From NCBI RefSeq assembly GCF_022479115.1, contig NZ_CP092497.1, positions 5,704,001 through 5,768,000 of the forward strand: 64,000 bases of DNA. Direction: 5' to 3'. Under the pieces are notes generated by a model. That model did no database searches. It was not told the DNA's origin and saw only the letters and a program-made list of their open reading frames with translations. A program made the position numbers and the translations under genes. The stretch is from Amycolatopsis sp. EV170708-02-1. Lineage in GTDB: Bacteria > Actinomycetota > Actinomycetes > Mycobacteriales > Pseudonocardiaceae. Positions 1 through 8,287 of the stretch are shown here, piece by piece. The stretch's first letter is position 1, and each line of letters begins with the position of its first letter.

Positions 1-254
1 AGGTACGCACCGTGCCGGAAGATGATCCCGATCGTCTCGCCCTCACTCGGGCCCAGCTCCAGCACCGTAGGGCTCGTCTCGGGCCCGCGCACCGCCACCT
101 GCGTCTCGCCCCGGTCGCGCCACACCACGAGCTCCCAGTTCGAGTTCGCGATGGAGCGCATCCGCGACGGCACCACGGCAGCCTGACCGGCACGGTAGAT
201 CCGCTCCACGTACGGAGAATCCGAGGGACGCTGCTCGACGCCGTCAAGGCTCAC
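1..254 (-). CDS. AraC-family regulator, N-terminal part only (runs off the window)
   Basis: The minus-strand frame from a GTG at 254 runs off the left edge. The visible 84 residues (SPYVERIYRAG, then WELVVWRDRGETQVAVRGPET, then a GIIFRHGAY segment) resemble the N-terminal cupin-like sensor region of DUF6597-type AraC regulators, in which the C-terminal HTH would lie beyond the window. The GTG was chosen because it is the first in-frame start before the conserved SPYVERI block. The ribosome site is weak. It is divergent from the protease gene at 391, so positions 255-390 probably hold both promoters. The family assignment rests on N-terminal similarity alone. Confidence 0.6.
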   Translation of the reverse strand, partial: MSLDGVEQRPSDSPYVERIYRAGQAAVVPSRMRSIANSNWELVVWRDRGETQVAVRGPETSPTVLELGPSEGETIGIIFRHGAY

Positions 255-390
255 GGCAAGAAGCTAGCACCGGCGCCGATCCGCAGGTGGTACGAGCGCT
301 ACCGCGGTTCGGGGGCTCGCCCGATGGTCATGGACAGGGTGGACGACGAGGCTGGACTCGATCGATCCGGTCCTCGAACTAAGGAAACGC

Positions 391-1200
391 ATGACCCTAC
401 GCCGCAACCTGGTCCGTGCCGCCGCTGTCACGCTGGCGGGAGTGTTCTGCGCGATCGCGGTGCCCGGCAGCGCCGGCGCCGTGGTGAACGGCAAGAACTC
501 CACCGAGCGCTACGAATTCATGGCCTCGATCCCCGAGGTCGTGCCCGAAATGAACAACGCCAAGGGCGTCTGCGGTGCCGTACTGGTGCATCCACAGTGG
601 GTGGTGACCGCGGCACACTGCGTCGACCCGGAGAACAACCCGGCCACGCCGGAGGGCACCGTGCGCATCGGCAGCGAACGGCGGACGTCCGGCGGCACCG
701 TCCGCACGATCGACCGCTGGGTCCGCCACCCGGGCTACCAGCCGGGCGCGCCGAACAAGAACGACATCGCGCTGGTGCGACTGGACCGTCCGGTCTCCGA
801 ACGGCCCATCCGCATCGCCGACCGTCCCGGCCGCCCCGGCACGCCGACCCGCTTGATGGGTTTCGGGACCACGGTCGACACCGCCGACTTGGACAAGGTC
901 GTGTTCCCCGAACGGCTTCAGCAACTCGACACGCGCATCGGCGCCGTGTCCGAATGCTCGCCCGGTTACGCGGACTCGACCCGGCTGTGCACGGTGAGCC
1001 GCAAGCGCGGCGCGATGGCGTGCATGGGCGACTCCGGCGGACCGCAGGTCCAGCGCGGCTGGGGCGGCCGATGGGAGCTGATCGGTGTCACGTCCGGCCC
1101 CGGCGACGACGACGTGCCGTGCGCCAACGGCCCCGGCCTCTACACGAGCGTTCCCGCCTACGCCGGGTGGATCCACCGGACCATTCACGGGCACCGCTGA
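391..1200 (+). CDS. Secreted trypsin-like serine protease (S1 family)
   Basis: A 269-residue pre-protein. An N-terminal signal peptide (MTLRRNLVRAAAVTLAGVFC, cleavage near AGA/VVNG at about residue 30) directs export. The catalytic triad is visible: His76 in TAAHC, Asp125 in NDIAL and Ser215 in GDSGGP. Cysteines at 61 and 77 fit the His-loop disulfide of the chymotrypsin fold. Length is normal for a single-domain actinobacterial S1 protease. It is followed by a perfect 21-bp stem-loop (1226-1276) that would end its transcript. It converges on the biosynthetic operon, so it is probably an independent gene. Substrate preference cannot be read with confidence. Confidence 0.95.
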   Translation: MTLRRNLVRAAAVTLAGVFCAIAVPGSAGAVVNGKNSTERYEFMASIPEVVPEMNNAKGVCGAVLVHPQWVVTAAHCVDPENNPATPEGTVRIGSERRTSGGTVRTIDRWVRHPGYQPGAPNKNDIALVRLDRPVSERPIRIADRPGRPGTPTRLMGFGTTVDTADLDKVVFPERLQQLDTRIGAVSECSPGYADSTRLCTVSRKRGAMACMGDSGGPQVQRGWGGRWELIGVTSGPGDDDVPCANGPGLYTSVPAYAGWIHRTIHGHR

Positions 1201-1225
1201 TCTTTCGTTGTCGGGTCCGATGGTG

Positions 1226-1276
1226 GGCTGAAGGCTCCCTTCGCCGAGTCTTATGCGGCGAAGGGAGCCTTCAGCC
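1226..1276 (+). terminator. Perfect 21-bp inverted repeat after the protease gene
   Basis: Arms 1226-1246 and 1256-1276 are exact reverse complements around a 9-base loop. It starts 26 bases after the protease stop. There is no U tract, but actinobacterial terminators often lack one. The arm sequence (GAAGGCTCCCTTCGCCG) may also be a dispersed repeat, because other palindromes follow directly. Confidence 0.6.
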
Positions 1277-1292
1277 CTGGTTGGGGCTGAGC

Positions 1293-1330
1293 GTGGAGGA
1301 TTGGGACGTCGAAAGTCCCAAATCCTCCAC
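1293..1330. repeat. Palindromic repeat, GAGGATT...AATCCTC family
   Basis: Near-perfect hairpin: arms 1293-1307 and 1315-1330 (15 against 16 bases, one bulged base) around 7 bases. The arm core GTGGAGGATTGGGAC is shared with the palindromes at 1394-1440 and 19929-19977, so this belongs to a repeat family and is not only a local terminator. Confidence 0.7.
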
Positions 1331-1393
1331 CGTCGAGCGGTCAATCGGTCCTCAGAGCTTGATCAAGCCGGTCAAGCCTGGGGCTGACAGGTC

Positions 1394-1440
1394 GAGTGGG
1401 GAGGATTGGGGACGTTGAGCGTCCCCAATCCTCCCCACTC
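1394..1440. repeat. Palindromic repeat with perfect 21-bp arms, between convergent genes
   Basis: Arms 1394-1414 and 1420-1440 are exact reverse complements around TTGAG. The right arm reaches the stop codon of the ligase gene at 1439, so it can serve as a bidirectional terminator for the leftward operon. Its sequence is close to the element at 19929-19977. Confidence 0.75.
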
Positions 1441-2886
1441 ACCTTCGCCTCACCGCGATCTCGGCCAACGTGCGATGGCAGACCTTCCCGGTACGTCCCA
1501 GCGGCAGCTCGGGAAGCGTGATCACGAATTCCGGCATCTTCGCGACGGCGAGCCCCCTGGCGGCAAGAAACGCCTTGAGCTCGGGCAACCCCGGCGAGTG
1601 TCCATTCCGGACGGACACACACGCGCAGAGCCGTTCCCCCAGAACGCTGTCCGGCACCGGGACACAGGCGACCTCGCGGATCGCGGGATGGCCGCCCAGC
1701 GCGAGCTCCACCTCGGCCGGGCTGATGGTGTACCCGCCGCGGATCACCACCCGTTTGCGCCTGCCGGTGACGTGGAGCCCGCCCCGGTCGTCGAACCGGC
1801 CGTCGTCCCCCGTCCGCACCCAGCCCCCGTCCAGCCGATACGCCGCGTCCAGCTCGGGCGCGCCCACATAGCACAGCGGTGTCATGGGGCCTCTCGCGCG
1901 GATCTCGCCGTCGACGACGCGTATTTCGCATACCGCGGGATCCGGGACGCCGACACCGTTTTCCGGCGTCGTCGTATGGCAATTGACCCCGTCCGAGGAG
2001 CCGTAGACGTCGATCATCCCCACGCCGAACCGACGTCGGCAGGCGTCGCGCGTCGAAGGTGGCAGTGTGTCGCCGCTCGACACGATGGCCACGAGCCCCG
2101 AGGGGTCCGCGGTCGAAGGGTGCTCGACCATCCGCCGCCACATCGCGGGCACGCCGAACACGTGTGTCGGGCGGTGTTCGGTGATCAGCCGCAGCGCCGC
2201 GCCCGCGTCGAACCGGCGGGTCAGGATCAGCGTGCCGCCGAGACGGCACAGCGTCACCGCGACACCGAAAGAGCCGAACCCCGAAGTCAGCGAGACGAGG
2301 ACCAGGTCTCGCGGTACCGCGGTCTCGCCGTGGACGGCACGGACGTAGTTGGCCCGTCCGCCGGCGAAGGCGTTGTGCGAGTAGGCGACCATCTTCGGTT
2401 CCGATTCCGAACCGGACGACACCAGGATCCGGGCCGGAGCATCCGGGTGGACGTCGGCGACACGGCTCGGTTTCGACGAACCCGACACTCTTCCGCTCTC
2501 GATGACGAACCGGACACCGGCGCGTTCGAGCAGAGCGTCCGCCCCGCGTGGCAAGGGCAAGACCACAGCGCCGAGCGCGAGGATCGCCAGTTCGGCGACC
2601 ACCGCGTCCCGTCCGTCGGGTTCCCGCACCCCGACGATGTCCGCCGAACCGCACCCCGCGGCCGACAACCGGGCGGCCATCCCCGCACCGCGACGTCCAG
2701 CATCGTGTAGTCGAGCGCGCCTTCGTCGTCGATCACGGCCGTGCGCAGCGGATGCTCGCGTACCCGGTCACTGAACAACGAGTACAGATCCCGGTCCGGG
2801 CAGTGTCCACAGTGGACCCACTCGCGGCGTAGCCCGGCGGGCACGAGGTCACGCAGGACCACGCCGGTCTCCGACACCCAGCTCAC
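1439..2886 (-). pseudogene. Adenylate-forming acyl-CoA ligase, frameshifted near 2681-2684
   Basis: Two frames together give one ANL-superfamily enzyme of about 482 residues. The first frame starts at GTG 2886 (GTGA overlap with the CoA-transferase stop) and reads YSLFSDRVREHPLRTAVIDDEG up to LDVAVR. The homology then continues in another frame from MAARLSAAGCG (2680) to the end. The second frame carries VSSGSESEPK (weak P-loop), YGSSDG, RTGDDGRF and the C-terminal Lys motif GRTGK. One extra C in the four-C run at 2681-2684 joins them as LDVAVRGMAARL. The adenylation core from 2680 (413 residues) could still be made alone. It would activate a carboxylate as an acyl-AMP or CoA ester. It is the last gene of the leftward operon. 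Either a real mutation or a consensus error. Confidence 0.75.
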
Positions 2887-4256
2887 GACGTGAATTCCCA
2901 AGGCGAAGCGACGAGCGCGCAGTCGGCCCGGACGAGGGCGGGGGAAAACCGGGGATCCGCGGCGAGTGCGGCGAGGTCGTCGCACACCGGCACCGACAGC
3001 GGGCGGTCGCAGCGGCGGCGGGCACCCGCGTTGAGCCGGTACGCCGCGGACAGCAGCGACGACGCGACCCGCGTGGCGCCCTGTACCAAACCCGTCACGA
3101 TCCCGTGCGCGCACACGACTCCGCCGAACACGTCGACGATCGTCATCAGCGACGGCGGGATCCCCGCGTAAGCCTGGACGACGAAATCCGTGCCCACCGG
3201 TGGTTCCGGCCCCAGCTCCGTCCCCCATCCCGACGCGTGCGCGTACAGGATCCCCGGCCGGGCGCGCGCGAGGTCGAGTGCGCTCAACGACCACCGCTCG
3301 GCCTTGCCCGGCGCCCAGTTGTGCAGGAACACGTCGGACCCGGCGGCGAGTTCGAGCAGATGCCGCCTGCCGTCCGGGGTGCCCAGGTCGATCTCGACGA
3401 CCTCTTTCCCGTCGTTGAGCGCGCGGAACCTGGCCGACGTGTGGCCGGCGATCGGCGGAACCCACCGCAGCGGATCGCCGCCCGGCGGCTCGATCCTCAG
3501 CACCGTCGCGCCGAGAAGGCGGAGCAGATGGCCCGCGAGCGGACCCTGGACCCGGCGGCAGGATTCGAGGATGACCAGGCCGGACAACGGAAGCGGCTCC
3601 ACCGCCCGGACCGGACGGTACCCGCGGCCCTCCCCGCTCACGACGAACGCGGGAGCCCGGTCGAGCGGCCGCTCCGCCGTCCGCACCAGGGTCATCCCCG
3701 TCAGGAGGGCGACCTGTTCGAGCTCGCCGATCGGTCGCGCGGCGAGAGTCGCCGTCAGTTCCGGCGGCAGCGGGCAGGTCGCGGTCGCGAAGCGGTGCAT
3801 GAACGGATGCCAGCCACTCGAAATCACTCGTGTGCCGGCTCCGAGTGTCGTCCAGAACCGTTGCCACACCGCCGGATCGAGTGTCTCGATCTCGAACGCG
3901 ACGCCGTCAGCCGAGCGGAAGGGCGGCCCGCCGGGGAGGAACGACTCGTGCTGTTCGTCTTCGGTCGTCGCCGCCGCGAGATATTGGGAGATCGCCAGCA
4001 ACGCCGCCTGCGCCAGCGAAGTGGACACACCGCGCAGCGGGATGCCCCGGCCACGCGCGAGCTTCAGCGCGACGGCGCCCAGTGCCGACAGCTCGGCCGC
4101 GACGATGGACGCGTAGTCGAGACCGAGCCGGGCCGGCCCGCCGAACCTCCGGCCGTGCACATGCATGATCCCGCAGGCGGCCTGGACGTCGAGCTCGCCG
4201 GCCAGCGGCAGGTCGAGTGGCCCCGCCACTGTCACGGTGTCCAGCGCGGTACTCAT
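2883..4256 (-). CDS. CaiB/BaiF-type CoA-transferase with permuted halves
   Basis: 457 residues from ATG 4256, which overlaps the methyltransferase stop (ATGA). Residues 23-200 look like the middle and C-terminal part of a class III CoA-transferase (AACGIMHVHG, then FRSADGVAFEIETLDP). Residues 224-457 look like the N-terminal half (LRLLGATVLRIEPPGGDP, LNDGKEVVEIDLGTPDGR, DVFLHNWAPG), ending with the motif holding the catalytic Asp (TDFVVQAYAG, Asp357). The order of the halves is therefore swapped against the canonical 400-residue enzyme. Similar two-part paralogues exist in other actinobacteria as far as I recall. Next to two acyl ligases it may move or process a CoA thioester in the pathway; the substrate is unknown. 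Confidence 0.8.
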   Translation of the reverse strand: MSTALDTVTVAGPLDLPLAGELDVQAACGIMHVHGRRFGGPARLGLDYASIVAAELSALGAVALKLARGRGIPLRGVSTSLAQAALLAISQYLAAATTEDEQHESFLPGGPPFRSADGVAFEIETLDPAVWQRFWTTLGAGTRVISSGWHPFMHRFATATCPLPPELTATLAARPIGELEQVALLTGMTLVRTAERPLDRAPAFVVSGEGRGYRPVRAVEPLPLSGLVILESCRRVQGPLAGHLLRLLGATVLRIEPPGGDPLRWVPPIAGHTSARFRALNDGKEVVEIDLGTPDGRRHLLELAAGSDVFLHNWAPGKAERWSLSALDLARARPGILYAHASGWGTELGPEPPVGTDFVVQAYAGIPPSLMTIVDVFGGVVCAHGIVTGLVQGATRVASSLLSAAYRLNAGARRRCDRPLSVPVCDDLAALAADPRFSPALVRADCALVASPWEFTS

Positions 4257-5038
4257 TCCGGACGCCTGCCCAGCACCGAATACACGACACACGACGACGC
4301 CCGGAACCCCGGATCCCGCATGACCGCACGCACTTCGGCGAGCTCGCCGTCGGTCATCCCCGCGGCGATCAACCGGTCCCGCAGGTGATGTGTGTGGTGG
4401 ATCAGCAGCTCCAGACCGGGCGATCCGGCCCGCCACGGGAAGACCGACGGCACCGGATCGACGTCCGCCAGCCCCGCGGCGACCATGGACGCGGCGGCGC
4501 GGCGGCCCCACGTGCCGTCCCCGCCCGCCATGGTGAACGCCTTTTCCTTGGCCGCGAGGAACTTCTCGTAAAGGTTCGCGGCCCGCACGCCGGGTGCGAG
4601 CAGCACCGGGCCGTAGGAAATGTCGAACTCGTCGATCTGCATCCACCCGCCCGGCTTCAGCGCGCGGACCAGCTTGCGGAGCACGGCCTCCCGCTCCGGC
4701 AGATGCTGCAGTACCAGCCGGGTGTGGACGAGGTCGAACTCGGCCTGTGGCAAGGGATCGTGGACGACGTCGTGCCGAAGGACGGTCAATCCCGGTGCGG
4801 GCGCGATGTGGTGGGGTTTGATGTCCGTCGCCAGCACCGTGCCGGTCGGCGCCACTCTCCCGGCAAGCCAGCGCGCCACCCCGCTGCCGCCCGCGCCGAC
4901 CTCGAGACAGGACCAGCCCGCCCCGACGCCGGTCCCCGCCAGCCGGGCGAAGGTGACCGGATCGTACGCCGCCGAGAGACAGCGATGCTGCTCGACGGCG
5001 TGCCCGCTGTCGTTGTCGAACGCGTAGGCCGTGCTCAC
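4253..5038 (-). CDS. SAM-dependent class I methyltransferase
   Basis: 261 residues from GTG 5038, which overlaps the upstream ligase stop (GTGA). The motif I SAM loop CLEVGAGGSGVARWL, an acidic motif II (TDIKP) and the post-motif FDLVHTRLVLQHLPER are clear, followed by LKPGGWMQIDEFD, typical of small-molecule methyltransferases. Nothing shows whether the acceptor is O, N or C. It is one of two methyltransferases in the leftward operon and is translationally coupled to both neighbours. Confidence 0.85.
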   Translation of the reverse strand: MSTAYAFDNDSGHAVEQHRCLSAAYDPVTFARLAGTGVGAGWSCLEVGAGGSGVARWLAGRVAPTGTVLATDIKPHHIAPAPGLTVLRHDVVHDPLPQAEFDLVHTRLVLQHLPEREAVLRKLVRALKPGGWMQIDEFDISYGPVLLAPGVRAANLYEKFLAAKEKAFTMAGGDGTWGRRAAASMVAAGLADVDPVPSVFPWRAGSPGLELLIHHTHHLRDRLIAAGMTDGELAEVRAVMRDPGFRASSCVVYSVLGRRPE

Positions 5039-6528
5039 GTCCACCTTCCCGAACCGTTCGTCTCGGCCGTGCCGGTCAGCCGCGCCAGCAGTTCCAGGCG
5101 CCGCACCTTCCCCGTCCCGGTTCTGGGGACCTCGTCCCACGAAAGCACCACGGGCTCCCCGAGCGGCGGCAGGCCGAACACCGCCTTCCGCCAGTCCGCC
5201 GCGTCCAGCCCGTCGTCGGTCACGACGACCGGGATCGGCGCGCGTCCGGCCGCGGAGAGCACCACGCATTCGGCGATGGACGGGAGGCGGTCTTCGATCG
5301 CGTCCTCCACCGCGAGGCAGCTCATCCCGGGCACGGTGTCGACCTCGCGGTCGAGCAGCGTCACCGCGCCACCGCGGTCCACCACGCCCAGATCACCGGT
5401 GTTCCACCACCGCCCGTACACCTTGGCCTCCCATCGGTCCTGTTCGCCCACGTACGCCACGCATCGCGCCCGCGTGCGGGCCAGCAACAGCCCGGCGGTG
5501 CCGCGCGGCACCGGTTCGGCGGTATCCGGGTCGACGGCCCGCAGCCGGGCGAGACCGGGCAACGGCCTGCCGAGATCGCGGGTGGTGTGCGCGGTCCGCC
5601 TGGTGAAGAACCGGAACGACAGCGGCCCCGTCTCCGATTGACCCCAGCCCTGCATCCACAGTGGACACTTCCGGCCGCTGGCGTGGAGCATCGTCCGGAT
5701 CACCGGCGGGTGCACCGCGTCGTACGTGCTGACGAATCTCCGCACCCGGAGGAACGGGTTCTCCGGCGAGTTCGCGAGTGGCCGCCAGCGCACGAACGCC
5801 GAAGGGAGGGCTTCGACGACGGTCGGCCGATGACGGCCGAACATCGACGGCGCCGAGGAGGCGTCGCTCAGGATCACGATCTCCCGCGGCGCGAGGCACA
5901 ACGCCGACGCCGTCCAGCAGAAGGTCCGGCCGTGCGCGTACGCGCTGGCGTTGGCCAGCACGTCGTCCCGCCGCACACCGAGGACGGGCCAGCGGATCGC
6001 TTCCGGGCGCGCCAGCCGGTCGATGATCGTCCGTGTCGTGTGGACCACCAGTTTCGGTGTCCCGGTCGTCCCCGAGGTGTGGCAGACGAGCAGCGGTTCG
6101 TCGGCGTGCCTGCGGTGTACCGGGGGCGGCGGCGCGGCGGCGAAGTCTTCGACGCGCAGGATCCGGTCCGCTCGCAGGGAAGGCCGGTCGGTGACCAGCA
6201 CCGCCGGGCCGAGGCGGCGCAGCAGGAGATCCAGGGTGTCGTCCGGCAGCGCGCCGGAAAGCTTCGCCGGAACGGCTCCGATCCGGACCGCGGCGCAGGC
6301 GAGCAGGTCGTAGTCCCAGTGGCCGCGTTTGACGATGGCCACCCGGTCCCCCGGCCCCACGCCGGCTTCGGACAACCATCCCGCGGCGTCCCGGACCAGC
6401 CTGGCGAGCCCGGCGACCGAGTAGGCCGTCCCGCGGTCCGGGGCGATGTCGAACGGCCGGTCGAGATATACCCACGTCCGGGTGTTCGCGCACTCGTCGA
6501 ACAACGTGCCCATGTCGTGGGGCTTCAT
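5035..6528 (-). CDS. Adenylate-forming ligase (AMP-dependent acyl-CoA synthetase family)
   Basis: 497 residues. It has the ANL core motifs in order: TSGTTGTPK (ATP phosphate loop), GWGQSETG, NTGDLG and the C-terminal catalytic lysine motif GTGKVRR. It should adenylate a carboxylic acid, with transfer to CoA or another acceptor. No carrier-protein domain is attached and none is seen nearby, so a CoA ester or amide product is more likely than an NRPS-type thioester. The start overlaps the oxidoreductase stop at 6525 (ATGA). It is intact, unlike the second ligase at 1439-2886. Confidence 0.88.
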   Translation of the reverse strand: MKPHDMGTLFDECANTRTWVYLDRPFDIAPDRGTAYSVAGLARLVRDAAGWLSEAGVGPGDRVAIVKRGHWDYDLLACAAVRIGAVPAKLSGALPDDTLDLLLRRLGPAVLVTDRPSLRADRILRVEDFAAAPPPPVHRRHADEPLLVCHTSGTTGTPKLVVHTTRTIIDRLARPEAIRWPVLGVRRDDVLANASAYAHGRTFCWTASALCLAPREIVILSDASSAPSMFGRHRPTVVEALPSAFVRWRPLANSPENPFLRVRRFVSTYDAVHPPVIRTMLHASGRKCPLWMQGWGQSETGPLSFRFFTRRTAHTTRDLGRPLPGLARLRAVDPDTAEPVPRGTAGLLLARTRARCVAYVGEQDRWEAKVYGRWWNTGDLGVVDRGGAVTLLDREVDTVPGMSCLAVEDAIEDRLPSIAECVVLSAAGRAPIPVVVTDDGLDAADWRKAVFGLPPLGEPVVLSWDEVPRTGTGKVRRLELLARLTGTAETNGSGRWT

Positions 6529-7817
6529 CGGGCCCTTTCCTTCGCCGGGCGAACGGCCAGCCGACGCGCCGCCCGTACACCGGAGCGGACGGCCGCCTCA
6601 CTGCACGGGCTCAGGAACACCCAGTCACCCGCGTAGTCGACGACGCCACGGCCGAGGCCCGCCTCGAACCCGCCACGCAAGGCCAACGCCCGAGGCGTCG
6701 CTTCGGGCGCCGCGTGGCGCACCCGGCGGACGATCGCGCGGCGGGTCGCCGATCCCAGACCGGGAACGAGCGGTTCGGCGGCGCCGGTCAACCGGCTCGC
6801 CACGGCCTCGTCGGAGGCTTCCAGCAGCTCCGGCGCCACGGCCGGATGGGCCATGAGCGTGACCAGCCCGAGCCCTTCCGGCGCGCGGCCGGGATGTTTC
6901 AGATGGTCGAAGATGACCGTGGACACCGTGCCGTTCTCTGCGGTCGGCACCACCAAGGCGTAGTCGGGCCCACCGAGCGGGCGATCGAGCAGCAGGTGCG
7001 CCTTGACCACCGGCGTGAACGAACACTCGCGGAGAAAGGCCGAACCGTGCCGGGGATGGAGCCGGGCCGCCACCGGGGCGGGTACGGCCAGTACGACCGA
7101 TCGGGCGCTGATCTCCCACGCGCCGCCGCGAAGGCGCGCCGAGGAACCGTCGTCGACGACCTCGTCGACGGGAAACCCCGTGGTGACGTCCGTTTTCGCG
7201 GCGAGGGCACGGGCGAAGGTGTCCATCCCGTCGCGATACGCCCGCCACGTCGGCGGTGGCCCCACCGCCGTGAGCAGCGCCAGCAAGGGCGCCGCGGCGG
7301 ACCGGGCCGGATCCCAGCCGAAGAAGCCGGAAACGATCGGCTGCAGCAGGTAATCCAGCAGATCCGGGTGATGCGGCGCGGCGAACTCCGCGACGGTGGC
7401 CTCGCCGAGCCTCGAATTCTCCGGCCGTTCGGTGTCGAACGTTCCCCTGATCAGCCGTGCCGCGTCCAGCCGCGCCCGGACGGACAATCCGGCACCGGTG
7501 ACCAGTCCCCGCGTCTGCGCGACGCCGGGCCTGGCCCGGCCGCGCCACATCGCGATACCCCGTCCGATCGGGGGCGTGGCGGCGGGATCGACGCCCAGTT
7601 CCGCCAGCAGCCGCCAGGTCTCCTCGTAACCCCGCTCGGCCATCTGCTCCGCACAGGTGTCGATCAGGTAGCCGTCCTCGCGCAGCGTCGTCATCCGGCC
7701 GCCGACCACGTCGGCCGCCTCGAAAACCCGCGCTTCCCTTCCCGCCTTGCCCAGCTCGTACGCGGCGGTGAGCCCGGCGACACCAGCGCCCACCACCGCC
7801 ACGTCGACATCGGTCAC
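6525..7817 (-). CDS. FAD-dependent amine oxidase/protoporphyrinogen oxidase-like oxidoreductase
   Basis: 430 residues from GTG 7817 (GTGA overlap with the prenyltransferase C-terminal half). An N-terminal dinucleotide fold (VAVVGAGVAGLTAAYELG, then FEAADVVGGRM) binds FAD, and the C-terminus has the usual return motif (DYAGDWVFLSPCSEAAVRSG). This overall type includes desaturases, amine oxidases and HemY-like enzymes. Directly downstream of a UbiA enzyme, it could desaturate or otherwise oxidise the prenylated intermediate; that is inference. The long open frame upstream of the chosen start lies inside the UbiA gene and is not coding. Confidence 0.82.
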   Translation of the reverse strand: MTDVDVAVVGAGVAGLTAAYELGKAGREARVFEAADVVGGRMTTLREDGYLIDTCAEQMAERGYEETWRLLAELGVDPAATPPIGRGIAMWRGRARPGVAQTRGLVTGAGLSVRARLDAARLIRGTFDTERPENSRLGEATVAEFAAPHHPDLLDYLLQPIVSGFFGWDPARSAAAPLLALLTAVGPPPTWRAYRDGMDTFARALAAKTDVTTGFPVDEVVDDGSSARLRGGAWEISARSVVLAVPAPVAARLHPRHGSAFLRECSFTPVVKAHLLLDRPLGGPDYALVVPTAENGTVSTVIFDHLKHPGRAPEGLGLVTLMAHPAVAPELLEASDEAVASRLTGAAEPLVPGLGSATRRAIVRRVRHAAPEATPRALALRGGFEAGLGRGVVDYAGDWVFLSPCSEAAVRSGVRAARRLAVRPAKERAR

Positions 7818-8287
7818 GTGATCACCACCAGGTTCACCAGGACGAGCGTCAGCACGGTGAGCCGGTGGATCCGGATGCCGAGCATGCGCGCCCGCAGGAT
7901 GTCCCCCAGCGCGAAACCGAGCCACACCTGCCATCCGCGTGCCACGATCGTGGGCACCAGCGCGAGGGGGAACCACCACGGGCCACCGAGGGCGGGGACG
8001 GCGAGGATCAGCGCGAGTTCGGCCGCCGACACGGCGATCACGAAGACCGTGTTGCCCCGCGCCGAAGTCAAGGCGGCCACCGTCGGCCTGCCGACCCGGC
8101 GATCACCGTCGACGTCGTTGGTGTTGGAGTAGACGCCGAACAGCAGCGGTCCCAGGCCGAAGAGCAGCGCCTGGGCGAGCGCGAACCCGGTGAACTCGCC
8201 GGTCGCGAGACCGTACGGCGCGAGGACCAGCGCCCAGCCCAGCGCCGCGATGAAGAACTCCTGGAAACCGTGATAGCTGAGCTTCAC
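7814..8287 (-). CDS. UbiA-family prenyltransferase, C-terminal half
   Basis: 157 residues starting at GTG 8287, whose GTGA overlaps the stop of the N-terminal half. It opens with VKLSYHGFQEFF, continues through several membrane segments and carries the second Asp-rich motif SNTNDVDGDR (Asp58, 60, 62). Alone it is only half of a UbiA enzyme, which needs about 290-310 residues, nine helices and both Asp motifs. Either the protein is made as two coupled subunits or the reading frame lost one base in the five-C run at 8287-8291. A sixth C gives a continuous SWGVKLSYHG. Confidence 0.7.
   Translation of the reverse strand: MKLSYHGFQEFFIAALGWALVLAPYGLATGEFTGFALAQALLFGLGPLLFGVYSNTNDVDGDRRVGRPTVAALTSARGNTVFVIAVSAAELALILAVPALGGPWWFPLALVPTIVARGWQVWLGFALGDILRARMLGIRIHRLTVLTLVLVNLVVIT

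Noticed and set aside
1..1418. Long plus-strand open frame covering the first kilobase in another frame than the protease
   Set aside because: It overlaps the clear S1 protease in a different frame, is Arg/Pro/Ala rich and has no domain pattern. In this high-GC DNA such shadows are expected.
2287..3867. 526-residue minus-strand frame across the CaiB gene
   Set aside because: Only its last part (from GTG 2886) shows ligase homology; the rest lies antiphase to the CaiB gene and has no family pattern.
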